Assembly: GCF_047675955.1 (NCBI RefSeq)
Contig: NC_132917.1
Location: forward strand, 12,785,887-12,849,886
From: Chlorocebus sabaeus
Lineage: Eukaryota; Chordata; Mammalia; Primates; Cercopithecidae
Reading direction: 5' to 3'
DNA length: 64,000 bases
The notes under the pieces were generated by a model. That model was not told where the DNA came from and ran no database searches. It saw only the letters and a list, made by a program, of their open reading frames with translations. Position 1 is the first letter of the stretch. Every line of letters starts with the position of its first letter. Of the stretch, positions 53,181-64,000 are shown piece after piece. The position numbers and the translations under genes were made by a program.

Positions 53181-53649
53181 TGGAGGTCCATGGGAGGATA
53201 AGAGACCAAATGTTCGGGCCACTGGAGGAAGTAATTTAACCTTTCCACAATATCTGCATTAGTAGTAAGGCACTTAGAAATTCTTTACTGAATGACTTTC
53301 TTGCGATTAAAAGCATATGTTTGAACTATAGCACCAGGAAATACATATTTTTATACCTTATGTTTTTCTTTATGGTTCCTCCCTGAGAGATTCAAATATT
53401 AAAGCCATAAATTCTCAAATAGAGACAGAATGCTAGCTGTGACTGGAAGCAAATGGACAACCACATGACTGGAATCTGGGCTTGTCTGATGCCTGGACCA
53501 TTGTTCAGCCTGGTCTGTTTGATGTGTGCTTGAAAGAAAAATTGGGCAAAACCAGAAGCTACAAAATAGAATTTGTGGACTGTACCCACCCTAGTGTTCT
53601 TAATGGGTGTCTTGGAGAAAATATATGTTTAAAATTTCTTTTAGTACTT
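53181..53649. other. Unassigned sequence
   Basis: No repeat or gene recognised. Confidence 0.4.
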
Positions 53650-53965
53650 TAAAAAGATTTTTTTCCTCAGTTTTTTAAGTTGATATATAATATTATATGT
53701 ATTTATCACAAACAGCATGATTTTCTATGGAATACATAGATTATGGAATGGTTAAACCTAGCTAATTAACACATGCATTACCTCACATGGCCATCACCTT
53801 TGTGGTGAGACTGATTAACATTCACTCTCTCAGCATTTTCAAGAATACAATACGTAGTCATAAGCTGTAGTCACCACGCTGTACAACAGATCTCTTGAAT
53901 TTAGTTCTCCTACTTGACTGTAATTTGGTGTCCTTTGACCAAGTTCTCCCCAGCCCACCCAATAT
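53650..53965 (-). mobile_element. L1M 3'UTR fragment
   Basis: TATGTATTTATCACAAACAG, GAATGGTTAAACCTAGCTAA, TTAACACATGCATTACCTCA, GCTGTAGTCACCACGCTGTA, CAACAGATCTCTTGAATTTA and CAAGTTCTCCCCAGCCCACC match the reverse L1MA-L1MC 3'UTR closely. Confidence 0.88.
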
Positions 53966-53969
53966 GTTT

Positions 53970-54060
53970 GTTCTTTTATGTATTCATTCTGTTCACAAGT
54001 TCTGAGCTCCTACTATGTGGCAGGCACTACCGAGCTGCAGGAGCTATAATAATGATACAA
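53970..54060 (-). mobile_element. L2 3' end fragment
   Basis: TATTCATTCTGTTCACAAGT, TGAGCTCCTACTATGTGGCA and GGCACTACCGAGCTGCAGGA fit the reverse L2 terminus. Confidence 0.75.
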
Positions 54061-55529
54061 TGAAGGAAAAAAAAGATTTCCCTTAAGAATCTGATGAGAG
54101 GCTGAAAGGTATGTCTCCTGCTTTCACTCATTCTGTCTTTAGTCACAACAGAGATTCAGCTATGAGTTGAAAGCTGAGGCACAAGCTGGAAGATGGAATA
54201 TAATAAAAAAGAGCCTCCTCACCTCCCCCCCGACCCCCGTAAAAAAAAAGCACAGATTACTGAAAGAGCAAAGGTATAAATATAATGATTCATTCAATAT
54301 GGAAAGAAATAAAGTCTCTAAGAGACTTTTGCGTGAGAGGAAATGTGAACTTGGAGCACAGACAGAGATCACCCCCATCGGTTGGGAACTTGGAAGCCTC
54401 TGCCTAGCCTCCGCTCATTGCTGAGCCAACCCCAAAAGGCTGAAGCCCCATGCCTCCACTGGGTGGGGTCTGGGGCTATGTGTACCACGATTCTGTGTCT
54501 TAGCACCATGGTGAGCTCAAAATATCTGCCTAACTTCTGAGTGAGAACCTTTCACCTCACAGTCTAACAAACTGTAGGTACGCTTGGTGTAAATCCTCAC
54601 TGGGATTAGAGTCTGGTCCTGAAGTCTAGTCTGCTTGACTGAAGCCAAGAAACTCTGATCCTTTTGTCCCATTACCTACTCCTAAAGAGTCTGTATTGGA
54701 CAGATTTTGTTTTTATTTGTCCAGAACTCATAACTCCCCTTACTTGGGGAAACTCTTTTTTTCCCTTCAAAATCACAGGATTCTGGTAATGAGCCATATC
54801 CCTCTATAACCAAAAATTGAGCTTAACATGAATCCGGAATTGGGCTTGCCACTGACTTGGGTCAAGTAAAATTTATAGGCAGCATTTTTTCAATTTGCTT
54901 ATAGAGGAAAAGGAAACTTGACTCCAGAATCAGAGAATAAGAGACTGTTCACAGATATATTTCCTGACATGTGAAGAAAGTCTTTTTTAGTGCAGTGGAA
55001 AAGAATAATCAAAGAAAAACAAATATAAGAGAGAAATAGAGAAAGTCTAATTGATCCAGTCATACTCAAGATTATCACCAATTCTTGACTTGTTGGTGTT
55101 TCCACTATAAGCCTTCCCTTTTACTTATTGTTTATGCTTGTCTGAGCTCATTCTTTATCACTTGAATCAGAAACATCTATGACTACTGTAGAGATGAACT
55201 TGGTTCCCCAAATCTGAACAACACTGAATTTCTGTTGTTGCTAGACTTTGGATAGACCACACTACCGGTTTGCTCACTTTGGGTATTGCTCATTTTTATA
55301 AAACTCTTCTGCTTATACCTCATTGGTTAGAACATAATCACATGACCAAATCTAACTGCAAAGGAAGCTGGGAAACAGTCTTTATTACATACTTGGCTAA
55401 TCACTGGGGGTCTCTTATCTAGAAATACAGAGAGAACATATTGAAGTAAATGACTATAGGTGTGACACACTCAAAGACCGATTGCAAATTTCCATTTATT
55501 TCCCCTAGAAAAACTACTAATGATTTAAA
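54061..55529. other. Unassigned sequence
   Basis: No repeat or gene recognised over 1.4 kb. Opposing frames at 54160-54424 (72 and 85 codons) overlap. Confidence 0.4.
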
Positions 55530-56245
55530 AAACTTCATAGAAACATTAAAGAAAGATCAGATAAAGTGTCAGATGAACAAACAAAACAAAGGATACAGTA
55601 TCAGGCCCACGTTATGATGATTTCATTATTGCAAGGTTTATTGAACATTCAAAGATCAATTAAGTCAGTACATTGACATACTGAGAGAAAATTATTATGA
55701 TGATCTTAATCAAGGTAGAAAAAGAATTTGACAAAGTTCAATAGTAGCTAAAGAAAAAATAAACTCTTGGCAAAATAAGAGTAAATAGGAGGGAACGACT
55801 CTAACTTGATAAAGCTTGGCAAAAAAGGTCTTGCCATCAACATGCTTTATAGTAAAGAATTGAAAGTTTGTAATTTGAGTGCAAAAACCACAGAATTATT
55901 GCACCATACATTTTCTATTTTGCTTTATACTGGAGGTCAATGGCCCTTGCAGTAAAACAAGAAAAAGAAAAACAACAATGACAATAAATGTGTAGGATTA
56001 TAAATGATTAATCAAAAGTATCTTTATCCTCAGATGACATAATTGCATATAGAAAAAAATAAAAATATTCTACAGATAAGTTAGGCATAGTAGGAGTTTA
56101 GCAAGGTTGCTGATACAAAATTAATATCTAAACAATTAATATCAAAATTAACAAACAGTTTGGAAAATAAAGTTTAAAACATTACTATTTACACTGTTGA
56201 AGTACATAAAGTATCTAGAAGTTTGGCAAAAATGTGCAAGGACTA
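55530..56245 (+). mobile_element. Old L1 ORF2 fragment, sense
   Basis: Matches sense L1 ORF2 (reverse transcriptase part): GATGATCTTAATCAAGGTAG, AAAAAGAATTTGACAAAGTT, AAGTTTGTAATTTGAGTGCA, TTTATACTGGAGGTCAATGG, CCTCAGATGACATAATTGCA and GGTTGCTGATACAAAATTAA. Decayed with many stops. Confidence 0.7.
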
Positions 56246-56254
56246 CTCGCCTTG

Positions 56255-56420
56255 TGACTTGACTTTTCACTCTCTTAATGGGTTTTTTAGTAAACAGAAT
56301 TCTTTATCCAAAGCAGTTAATTCTCTCTTCTTTTCTGTATGAAAAGTGGATTTCTAATCTTGTTTACAAAACCCTTCCTTACTCATAGTCATGGAAATAG
56401 CTTCAACTATCTGAAAAAAT
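56255..56420 (-). mobile_element. Old L1 fragment, reverse
   Basis: TTTTCACTCTCTTAATGGGT, TTTAGTAAACAGAATTCTTT and CTTGTTTACAAAACCCTTCC resemble antisense L1M near the ORF2 end. Confidence 0.45.
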
Positions 56421-56517
56421 AGAAACTAATTTGATCCTTTTTGACTGAACCACGTTTTGAATTATTCTATTTATTTAAAAATTTTAGCAGCAACGTTAAT
56501 ATCTCACTCATATATCC

Positions 56518-56862
56518 TGACATGCTTTGACTGTGTCCCCACCCAAATCTCATCTGGAATTCCCACATGTTGTGGGAGGGACCCCGTGGGAGGTAATTGA
56601 ATCATGGAGCAGGTCTTTCCTGTGCTGTTCTCGTGATAGTGAACAGGTCTCATGAGATCCAATGGTTTTAAAAAGAGGAGTTTCCCTGCACAAGCTCTCT
56701 TCTCTTGTCTGCTGCCATGTGACACGTGCCTTTTACCTTCCTCCATGATCGTGAGGCCTCCCCAGGCATGTGAAACTGTAAGTCCAGTAAACCTTTTTTT
56801 CTTTTGCAAATTGCCCAGTCTTGGGTATGTCTTCATGAGCAGTGTGAAAATGGACTGATGCA
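56518..56862 (+). mobile_element. THE1-type LTR (ERVL-MaLR)
   Basis: TGACATGCTTTGACTGTGTC, CCCACCCAAATCTCATCTGG, CACATGTTGTGGGAGGGACC, GTGATAGTGAACAGGTCTCA, CCATGATCGTGAGGCCTCCC, CAAATTGCCCAGTCTTGGGT and an end at GGACTGATGCA. Flanks TATCC and TACCC match 4/5. Solo LTR. The 126-codon minus frame across it is not a gene. Confidence 0.93.
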
Positions 56863-57200
56863 TACCCCCTTCCCTTATAAGCATTTAGTCATCATTCCTT
56901 TCCTGCAAATCATTACATATCACTTAGAAACCTACAATAGCTTTTTGCTATTTGTTCTGACTCTATTTTTTCAATTCTCAAATCCATTCTTTACAAAGTT
57001 ATTCAAAAATAAATTATTATTACCAACCTACATTGTAGCTAATGAAGATGCTGAAATAAAAGAAATAAATATTGAAGGTACTTGCAAAAATTATAATTTT
57101 TGGTGATATGATTGTAAAACTGAAAAAAATAAATAAATAATGATATAAGAACATAAAAAAGAGTCTAGTAAGATGTCTAGATACAATATATTCAATATGT
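56863..57200 (+). mobile_element. Old L1 ORF2 fragment, sense (tentative)
   Basis: The later part, GGTGATATGATTGTAAAACT and following to about 57180, resembles the sense ORF2 stretch also seen at 56020-56120. The first part is uncertain. Confidence 0.4.
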
Positions 57201-57913
57201 TAAAATCTAGATCTTTCTTTTACCCAACAAATTATTAGTCAGGAAAAAATAATGGAAAGAAACAGCAATTCCTATGGCTGCAAATCTCGATGGGAGTCTA
57301 TTCTGGATTCCTCTGGAATAGGAGGGTTGACTTTATCCAGTGTTTTGCTACACTCTGCACAAAGTCCTAGAAGTAACCCTTCCTATGTCAGGGGTCAGAG
57401 TATCTGTAACATTCTAGCTTCTACCCCTTAAGACACAACAGAACCCTCATCTGTTACAGGTGTCATTGATGACATCACTCTCCATTCCATCCTAAGATAA
57501 AGAATACCATTTTTTTCCAAGATATATTTCTCGGAAATCTTTTACACATAGAAAATAATTTAGATTTTCATCTCCAGAGCCATTTTGCTCCTCGGAATCT
57601 CAAACCTTTTGATTCCTGAGGAGAATCTTGACTTTACATTTACACAGTATGAAATCCCATTTGATTTTTGTCATTGTTGTTTTTTCTTAACTTCTTCTAG
57701 AAAAGCAATTAGTTTCTCAAAAATGTTATTGAAATCTTTCTAACTTTTGTGGTAGAAATGCTTACAATGATTAAATATTGTTTCTTTGCCCCGTAGTTTC
57801 TACTCATCAAATTTTCTAAAATTCGTAAATTGTCAATCTAGCCTAGGAACCCTGCACTTCTGCTCTATCCCACTCTCCTACAGGTTTCTACCCTACTCAA
57901 GTCTGAAGATCAA
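57201..57913. other. Unassigned sequence
   Basis: No repeat or gene recognised. Confidence 0.4.
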
Positions 57914-58727
57914 TTCAGCCACTTTTGTGTGTGTTTCAATTTTTTTTTTCACTTTTATTTTAGGTTCAGGGGTACATGTGCAGGTTTGTTACATAGCTAA
58001 ATAGAGTGTTGCTGGGGTTTGATGTACAGATTATTTTGTCACCCAGGTAATATGCACAGTACCTGAAAAGTAGTTTTTCTATCCTCATTGTTCTCCCACT
58101 CTCCACCCTCAAGTTAGCCCCGATATCTGTTGTTCCCTTTTTTTGTGTCCATATATATAGTCAATTTTTAGCTCCCACTTATAATTGAAAACATGTGGTA
58201 TTTGGTTTTCTGTTCCTATGTTACTTTGCTTAGGATAATGGCCTCCAACTCCATCCATGTTGCTACAAACGGTATGATCTCATTCTTTTTCATGGTTGTG
58301 TAGTATTCCATCATGTATACGTACCACATTTATTAATTATTTATTTATTTATTTAATTTTGAGATGGAGTCTCGCTCTGTCGCCCAGGCTGGAGTGCAGT
58401 GATGCGATCTCAGCTCACTGCAAGCTCCGCCCCCTGGGTTCATGCCATTCTCCTGCCTCAGACTCCTGGTTAGCTGGGACTACAGGTGCCCGCCACCTCG
58501 CCTGGCTCCTTTTTTCTATTTTTAGCAGAGACAAGGTTTCACCGTGTTAGCCAGGATGGTCTTGATCTCTTGACCTTGTGATCTTCCCGCCTTGGCCTCC
58601 CAAAGTACTGGGATTACAGGCATGAGCCACCACGCCCGGCCCGCATTTTCTTTATTCACTCCACCAGTGACAGAAATTTAGGTTGATTTCGCATACCTTT
58701 GTCATTGTGAAGAGTGAGTTCAGCCAC
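57914..58727 (-). mobile_element. L1 3' end with target duplication, split by an AluY
   Basis: Reverse L1 3'UTR: TTTTAGGTTCAGGGGTACAT, GTGCAGGTTTGTTACATAGC, GATTATTTTGTCACCCAGGT, GAAAACATGTGGTATTTGGT, AATGGCCTCCAACTCCATCC, GTAGTATTCCATCATGTATA; after the Alu, AGGTTGATTTCGCATACCTT. TTCAGCCAC flanks the whole (57914-57922, 58719-58727). 5'-truncated, L1MA/PB age. Confidence 0.92.
58340..58641 (-). mobile_element. AluY with cercopithecid-type changes, inside L1
   Basis: Tail is (ATTT)n. GATCTCAGCTCACTGCAAGC and CCCGCCACCTCGCCTGGCTC share the GAGCTGAGATC and CGAGGTGG changes seen in the Alu at 38387, but not the CCGGATC change. CCACATTT/CCGCATTT at the edges is the target duplication within the L1. 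The 84-codon plus frame is antisense Alu. Confidence 0.94.
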
Positions 58728-59594
58728 ATTGCATAAAGCCTTAGTATTGTCTTAGTTAAGTGGATAGTGCAATATGCCTTGAATATACCATTTTACCGTG
58801 CCTTGCAGACGACAGTGTTTCCTGTCCTTCCTCCCACAGTAAGGCTTTTGTTCTGTAGGGAAGATGGGAAATACGAATCTGGATGTCTTCCACCGTTCCT
58901 ACAGCGGCTACAGTTTCACTCTTCCATGTCTATAGCATGAGAAACACTTGTTACAGAACTTTCACCAGTCTCTTCTGTGATTGCTCAATACATTCCATGG
59001 GGAAGAGCCCATGAGTTGGTGAAAACTCCCTGCTACATCTGTGGACTCCAGGGACTTTATACTCTGTCACCAGCACATAAAGGGTCTCCACTAATTTGTG
59101 AATAACTGTAGCTGAATTCTTCCTACTGGTGCCTGGTTTTACCTTCCTCAAGTAAGCAAGTATTCTTGTTTTGTTTCTACCTGCAGGCCAGCCTTTCTAT
59201 CCTGAGATTTCAGGCTGCTTGGTTGCCTTGTGACCTCAGGTAGTTTCAAGAAAAGTCTTAAGCTTTCATTTTGTTTGGTATTTTTTCTTGTTTGGGTGGA
59301 AAAAATCCTTTTCCCAGCTCTTTACATCCCTACGATAAACCAGAAGTCCTAATAATACCTTAAAGATATTTATATTGTGTTGAAACACTATATTTTTTAA
59401 GACAAATTATGATAATTTTCTAATCCCATTGTACCCATTGTGATCTGAGTATTGGTTTCCTCTCCAAAATTCATCTCTCCCATTTTCTAAAAATATGCAT
59501 AAATGCCACCCTTATCTCTCTACATAATGTTCCCAGAATATATATGAATAGAATACTTTTCTATCCTGTTGAAATTCATACATATCCTTTTCTA
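58728..59594. other. Unassigned sequence
   Basis: No repeat or gene recognised. The 66-codon minus frame at 58951-59151 has no recognisable product. Confidence 0.4.
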
Positions 59595-59880
59595 TTTATG
59601 AAATATCCTCCCTCTACTCTGCCTGTATGTTCATAATTCAAGACCAAGATTTTTTATCTTTATTTATAAAGCTCGTTGTGATTAGTATAATTAAATGCTT
59701 TTTCCCTTGTATTTACATGATTCTTGATTCTTATTTCTACAATAGAATTTGCTATATCAAATGAAATTACTTTTTACATATTCACCTTCTCCAGTAGATG
59801 GTGAGTTCTGCAGATACTGCTTCATTCCTAACTGAATTGCCAGTACCTTGTACTGTGCCTGATAGATACCAGAGGTGAGA
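59595..59880 (+). mobile_element. L2 3' region
   Basis: TCCCTCTACTCTGCCTGTAT, AGTAGATGGTGAGTTCTGCA, GAATTGCCAGTACCTTGTAC and TGTGCCTGATAGATACCAG follow sense L2. Confidence 0.65.
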
Positions 59881-59906
59881 AAATAAATAAACAAACAAAC
59901 AAACTT
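59881..59906 (+). repeat. (AAAT)n(AAAC)n tract
   Basis: AATAAATAAACAAACAAACA at the L2 tail. Confidence 0.95.
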
Positions 59907-60984
59907 TAATTTTGCCTACTAGCTCGTGAGTTATGGTATCTTTAGTTTCTTTATAGGCCTACAAAATAACTTTTATTACTTATCCTTCTTCATGACAAAG
60001 CTATAAACTAATTGTTTTCCCTATTTTGTAATTCATAAAAATAAAGTCCAATGACTATATGCATTCTGTAAGTCACCCACTTCATATACAATGGAGATAA
60101 AATCTGAAATCAAGTCTATCTCATTTCAAAGACAAGACATATGATCATTAACATTAAATATGGTCACTACTTTTCAAACCAGATATTCAAGTGTAAGGAT
60201 TGAATATCATCTTGACCCAATCAGCAACCTTTTATTCTCATACAATCCTTGAGCTTCAAATTTAGCCAAGACATAATTGTTACCTCTTCAAGAGATTCCA
60301 GTTTCCCAGAAGAGAGTACACCTACAGCATTTTCTTCTTATAGTCTGTTTTCACAGATATATTATAAATTTAGAATGAACCCCCTTCCCCTCACAACCAA
60401 AATTTCTTGGTTTAGCAGTCTGGTTAGTTTTTGTTTCAGAATAAGTAGGAAAAAAAGAAACAGGAGAAAGAATTCTCATTATCTATAGCATTTTTTTTTA
60501 AATAAGAAATTCAAATAGCTTTAGACTTTTTCTCATAGCAAAATCTTGAAGGAAATAATTCAGAGCATGGTGTGCATGTAATTGAGAAAGTTCTATCACC
60601 TGTTCTAGAGAGGTTAAGTTGTATGTCCATCTGTGGGTGTCTTGCCATGTTCAACAAGAAGCACATCAGGGCAGAACAACAACCAGTAGGGAAAAGTTAT
60701 ACGGAGGTAGATTTTAGCTCAAATGAGGTACCATGAGGTTAGCAGTTGTGTGGTAAAAGATAATTTGCTTTAGAATCTAAAGGACACTCATTAGTTGAAA
60801 AATTTGACCAAGCTATATATGAGAAAAAGTCCATTAACATAGATTTATAATTATTGTTTTATGTACTTGTGTTTTTGATCATATAAGAATAAAAAGGAAT
60901 TTCAATGAAAAATGCAATGCTACTGACATTGATACATAACTCTGTATCTACCTTTGCCATTAAGGGTTTGAGTTACTCTCTCGT
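59907..60984. other. Unassigned AT-rich sequence
   Basis: No repeat or gene recognised. A 79-codon plus frame (60249-60488) is unsupported. Confidence 0.4.
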
Positions 60985-62455
60985 GTTCTTTCATTTCAGT
61001 CTGAAGGACTCTTTTTAGCATTTCTTGTAGGACAAGTCTACTAGTGATGATCTGTTTAAACTCTCGTTTACTTAAAATGTCATAATTTCTCTTTACCTTT
61101 TAAATACTACTCTTGTCAAATATAGAATTCTTTGACAGGTTTTTTCCTTTCATTATTTTGAATATATAATCTTAATGCTTTCTAGTCACCATGGGTTTTA
61201 ATAAGAAATTAATATCACTAAAGATCCCTTGTACATGGTGAATTACTTCTCTTTTCCTGCTTTCAGGGGTCCCTTTATGTTTTTGCATTTCAATATAATG
61301 TATCTTGGTGTGGATCTATTGAGTTTCTTTTTGAGGTTCATTGAATATTTTGGATCTTAAGATTCCTGTCTTTTACCAAATTTATGATGATTTTGGCCTT
61401 TAATTCTTCAAATATTCTTCCTATCATCTTTTTCTGAGAATTCTGTTATGCATAAGTTGGTATACTTAATGATATACCAGAAATCCCTTAGACTCTGTTC
61501 CTTTTTCTTCATTGTCTTTCTTTCTGGGGTTCAATTGACTTGTGTTCCTGTTCACTAATTTTTTTTCTTCTGCCTGCTCAAATCTGGTATTGAAACTCTC
61601 TAGTAAAATTGTTGTTTCACTCTTTGTTTTCAGCTGACTTTTTGTTTCCTTTAAATTTTTTTTTTTGTCTTTATCGATATTCTTTATTTGGTGAAACATC
61701 ATTTTCCTAATTTAGTTTAGTTCTTTGTTTATGGTTTCATGTAGCTCTTTGAGCATATTTAAGGAAATTGATTTAAAGTCTTTGTGTAGTAAATCCAATA
61801 TCTGGGCTTCCCCAACAGTAATTTCTGTTAATTTTATTTCCTATGAATGGTCTACAATTTCTTATTTTATTGCATGCTTCAATTTTTTGTTTGTTTGTTT
61901 GTTTGGTGGTAGTTGTTGTTAAAAACTAGATGTGTTGAAGATTATAATGTGGTAACTGTGAAAATCCAATTATCTCCCCTCTCCGCAGGGTTTGTTTTTG
62001 CTTATTGTTATAGATTGTGGTTATCTGCTTGCTTAGTAATTTTTATGAACTATTTTGGAAATACTATTCTTTGCTGTGCGTGGCAACTGAAATCTTTGTT
62101 CAATTAACTTAGTGGTTCAGGTAGTGATTACACAGAAATTTAAGTGCCTGGATCCCAAAAAAACAACAACAAAAAACAAACAAAAAGAAGGAAAGAAACA
62201 AAGAGCAAATAAAACAGAAAGAGAGAAAGAAAGAAGAAAAACATTTTCTGGTCATTGCAGAATGTCATAGCTTTCTCTTCCTGCTTAGACATAGTCTAGA
62301 AGTCAGCCAGAGGTAAAACCTTTGGGTTTTCTCATTTTTTTAAAATTATGCACCATCTTAAGCATGAACACAGCATTCTAGATTCCTCCTACAAACTGAG
62401 TATTTCTGGCTAGCCAAATTCTGTATGTTCAACTCTTACCTTTCTTTGTTCATAC
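60985..62455 (-). mobile_element. Old L1/HAL1 ORF1 and 5' region
   Basis: Reverse copy: TAGCATTTCTTGTAGGACAA, GTCTACTAGTGATGATCTGT, CTTGGTGTGGATCTATTGAG, TTCTTCTGCCTGCTCAAATC, GAGCATATTTAAGGAAATTG, AATCCAATATCTGGGCTTCC, then a (TTTG)n tract (61884-61906) and an A-rich patch (62153-62242). The order matches the antisense of old L1 ORF1 and its upstream region, giving nearly 1.5 kb. Confidence 0.72.
61466..61702 (-). pseudogene. L1 ORF1 coiled-coil relic
   Basis: A 78-codon open stretch of the decayed L1 ORF1. Residues 35-45 (LESFNTRFEQA) match the coiled-coil part of ORF1p, the L1 RNA-binding trimer. Flanking ORF1 blocks are recognisable at DNA level but frameshifted and stopped, so no protein is expected. 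Confidence 0.65.
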
Positions 62456-62760
62456 CTGCAATGTGCTGGTATCAGGCGGTAGTGTCTTTGGGAGGTAATT
62501 AGGTCTTGAGGGTGGAGGCGCTATAGATAGTATTAGAGTCCTTATAGAGAGCTTGCTTCATCATCTCTGTCTGCTCTCTGCTATGTTAGGGCAAAATGAG
62601 AGAATGGCTATCTGCAAACTAGAAGGTGGACCCTTACCAGACATCAGGTCTGCATTGATATTGGACTTTACAGCCTTCATCACTGTGAGAAAGAAATTTC
62701 TGTTGTTTAGGCCTTTCAGTCTATGTTATTGTGTTATAATAGCCTGAACTCACTAAGATA
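62456..62760 (+). mobile_element. MLT1-type LTR, 5'-incomplete
   Basis: GTCTTTGGGAGGTAATTAGG, TCTTGAGGGTGGAGGCGCTA, ATATTGGACTTTACAGCCTT, GAAATTTCTGTTGTTTAGGC and an end GCCTGAACTCACTAAGATA. About 90 bases of the 5' end are missing or unrecognisable. Confidence 0.82.
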
Positions 62761-63479
62761 ATTCCCCACTATATGCGGAAGTTTTTGAAAGCTTTCACTC
62801 CTGTGTATTTCCTCAGCCTCTTTCCCTCTAGGTTTATCCTTTGCTTTCCCAACAGTTGTCCCTTTCCCGAGGAGGCTGTAGTTAGTATGTTTTTAAACAC
62901 TTTTGACAGACACAATTCAAGTATCTGCTCTATTCCTAAGAAACTTTTAAGAAGGATGAAACAAAGGCAAGCCCCTGAACCTATCTCCCAGGGAGCTCCT
63001 GACAGGTAAATCAACAATTCTTTAATTGAGATCATGGTCTATAGTGCACTTCACACCATCAGTAAGATGCACCAGGAACGTGGACCACCATCCTCATGTT
63101 AGTCTCCAAAACACCACAACTCTGTTTTACAAAACTTTAACAGCTTCTTTATCCATTAAGCACTTTTCTAATGGTTGTAATTTTTTATTAGATTTCAGAA
63201 TTTCAACAAAATTGAGTCTGACAGTTTTATTCCTCTTAAACATTGCGTAAGTTGAGTTTTCTGCTCTGCTATTTTCAGAGATGTCACTCTGAATGATCTT
63301 TTATAGAGATACTTCAGGAAATCTTCATTAAATTGGATGGATGAATCAAAACATGTTGCAATTCCAAATGGCAGCAACTTAGGAAGGAAAGAGCCAAAGA
63401 GCGGAGGATGTTTGGGGTCAAGAACCTGGTAAGGCAACTCTGTATAAAGGGAAAAAATGCACAGTGATGAAATACCTCA
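62761..63479. other. Unassigned sequence
   Basis: No repeat or gene recognised. Two overlapping frames on opposite strands at 62769-63035 (78 and 88 codons) have no recognisable product. Confidence 0.4.
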
Positions 63480-63864
63480 TGTTACGGGTTGAATTGTGCC
63501 CTCACCTCTAAAAAATGTATGCATCAAAGTCCTATTCCCCAGTCCTCAGAATGTGACTATATTTGGAGGTAGGATCTTTAAAGAGGCAGTTAAGGTAAAA
63601 TGAGTTCAAAGGGTGGGCATACATCCAGTATAACTGGCGTCATAATAAGAAAAGACGATTAGGACAAAGACTCACGCAGAGAAAAAAACCATGGGAAGAC
63701 AGAGAGAAGGCAGTCATGTACAAGGAAAGGAGAAAGGCCCTTTGAAAAACCAATCCTGCTAACACCTTAATCTTGAACTCCAGAATGTGACATAACGACT
63801 CCCTGTTGTTTAAGCCACCCAGTCTATGGTACTTTGTTATGGAAGTCCTGAGAGAGGAATGTAC
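63480..63864 (+). mobile_element. MLT1-type LTR
   Basis: TGTTACGGGTTGAATTGTGC, CCCCAGTCCTCAGAATGTGA, CTATATTTGGAGGTAGGATC, TTTAAAGAGGCAGTTAAGGT, AACCAATCCTGCTAACACCT, TAATCTTGAACTCCAGAATG and TGTTGTTTAAGCCACCCAGT. Full length, same orientation as the LTR 0.7 kb upstream, but the two are too diverged to be a provirus pair. Confidence 0.85.
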
Positions 63865-64000
63865 TCATCAACCAGAATTGTTCCAAAGACATGGACTTAA
63901 CCCACATTTATCTTTGTTAATCCTTTAAGAACACTATTTAAATAATAGTAAAAGGGATGTGGAAAGGACTGTAAGGGCAAAGAAAATGAGAGAGGAGGAA

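Noticed and set aside
56504..56884. 126-codon minus-strand frame
   Set aside because: Lies across a THE1 LTR, which explains the sequence; no gene needed.
61884..61906. (TTTG)n as an Alu tail
   Set aside because: No Alu body is attached; it is a simple repeat within the L1 relic.
62456..63864. Two MLT1 LTRs in the same orientation as a possible provirus
   Set aside because: They are 0.7 kb apart and too different from each other, the upstream one lacks its 5' end, and no internal gag/pol-like sequence is visible between them.
1..64000. CRISPR arrays, tRNA, rRNA, snRNA or operon structure
   Set aside because: None seen. The short tandem repeats have no regular spacers, and the DNA is vertebrate in character.

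Overview
The window is mammalian nuclear DNA from a primate. It is AT-rich and packed with Alu, L1, L2, MIR, MaLR/ERVL LTR and hAT/Tigger copies. One young Alu (38387-38682) carries a set of changes I know from the AluYRa lineage of Old World monkeys, and a second (58340-58641) shares part of the set. I therefore infer a cercopithecid (macaque, baboon or vervet type) rather than human. I found no protein-coding exon, functional RNA gene, bacterial-type gene or CRISPR array. Long open frames mostly fall inside Alu or L1 copies or lack any recognisable protein signature. The region reads as intergenic or deep-intronic sequence.

Layout. 0-9 kb: an MLT1 LTR, MIR/L2 relics, a hAT element with its target duplication, and a three-level nest (MaLR-like LTR > MLT2 LTR > microsatellite and Tigger-type element). 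9-14.5 kb: old minus-strand L1 fragments carrying several Alus, an insertion that is almost only a poly(A) tract, and a 58-bp Alu 5' scrap. 14.5-21.7 kb: repeat-poor apart from L2 and one Alu, including a candidate conserved noncoding stretch near 20.1-20.8 kb. 21.7-24.2 kb: an unusual cluster with a 106-bp inverted repeat, a MER5-like element split by an L1, and a 64-bp direct duplication. 24-33 kb: Alus, an MST LTR, a hAT element with a perfect 8-bp target duplication, and L2/MIR relics. 33-43 kb: long decayed L1 copies interrupted by an LTR and Alus; an RFX-type X-box lies in a repeat-poor part at 36.6 kb. 43-57 kb: Alus, two THE1-type LTRs, MIRs (one pair appears locally duplicated), microsatellites and more L1. 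57-64 kb: an L1 3' end split by an Alu, an old L1 ORF1-region relic, and two MLT1 LTRs.

There are no genes working together here. What is informative is the insertion history, some short local duplications and palindromes that the repeat families do not explain, and two candidate regulatory stretches. Family names come from memory of consensus sequences; subfamily labels are tentative and boundaries of old elements are accurate only to tens of bases.
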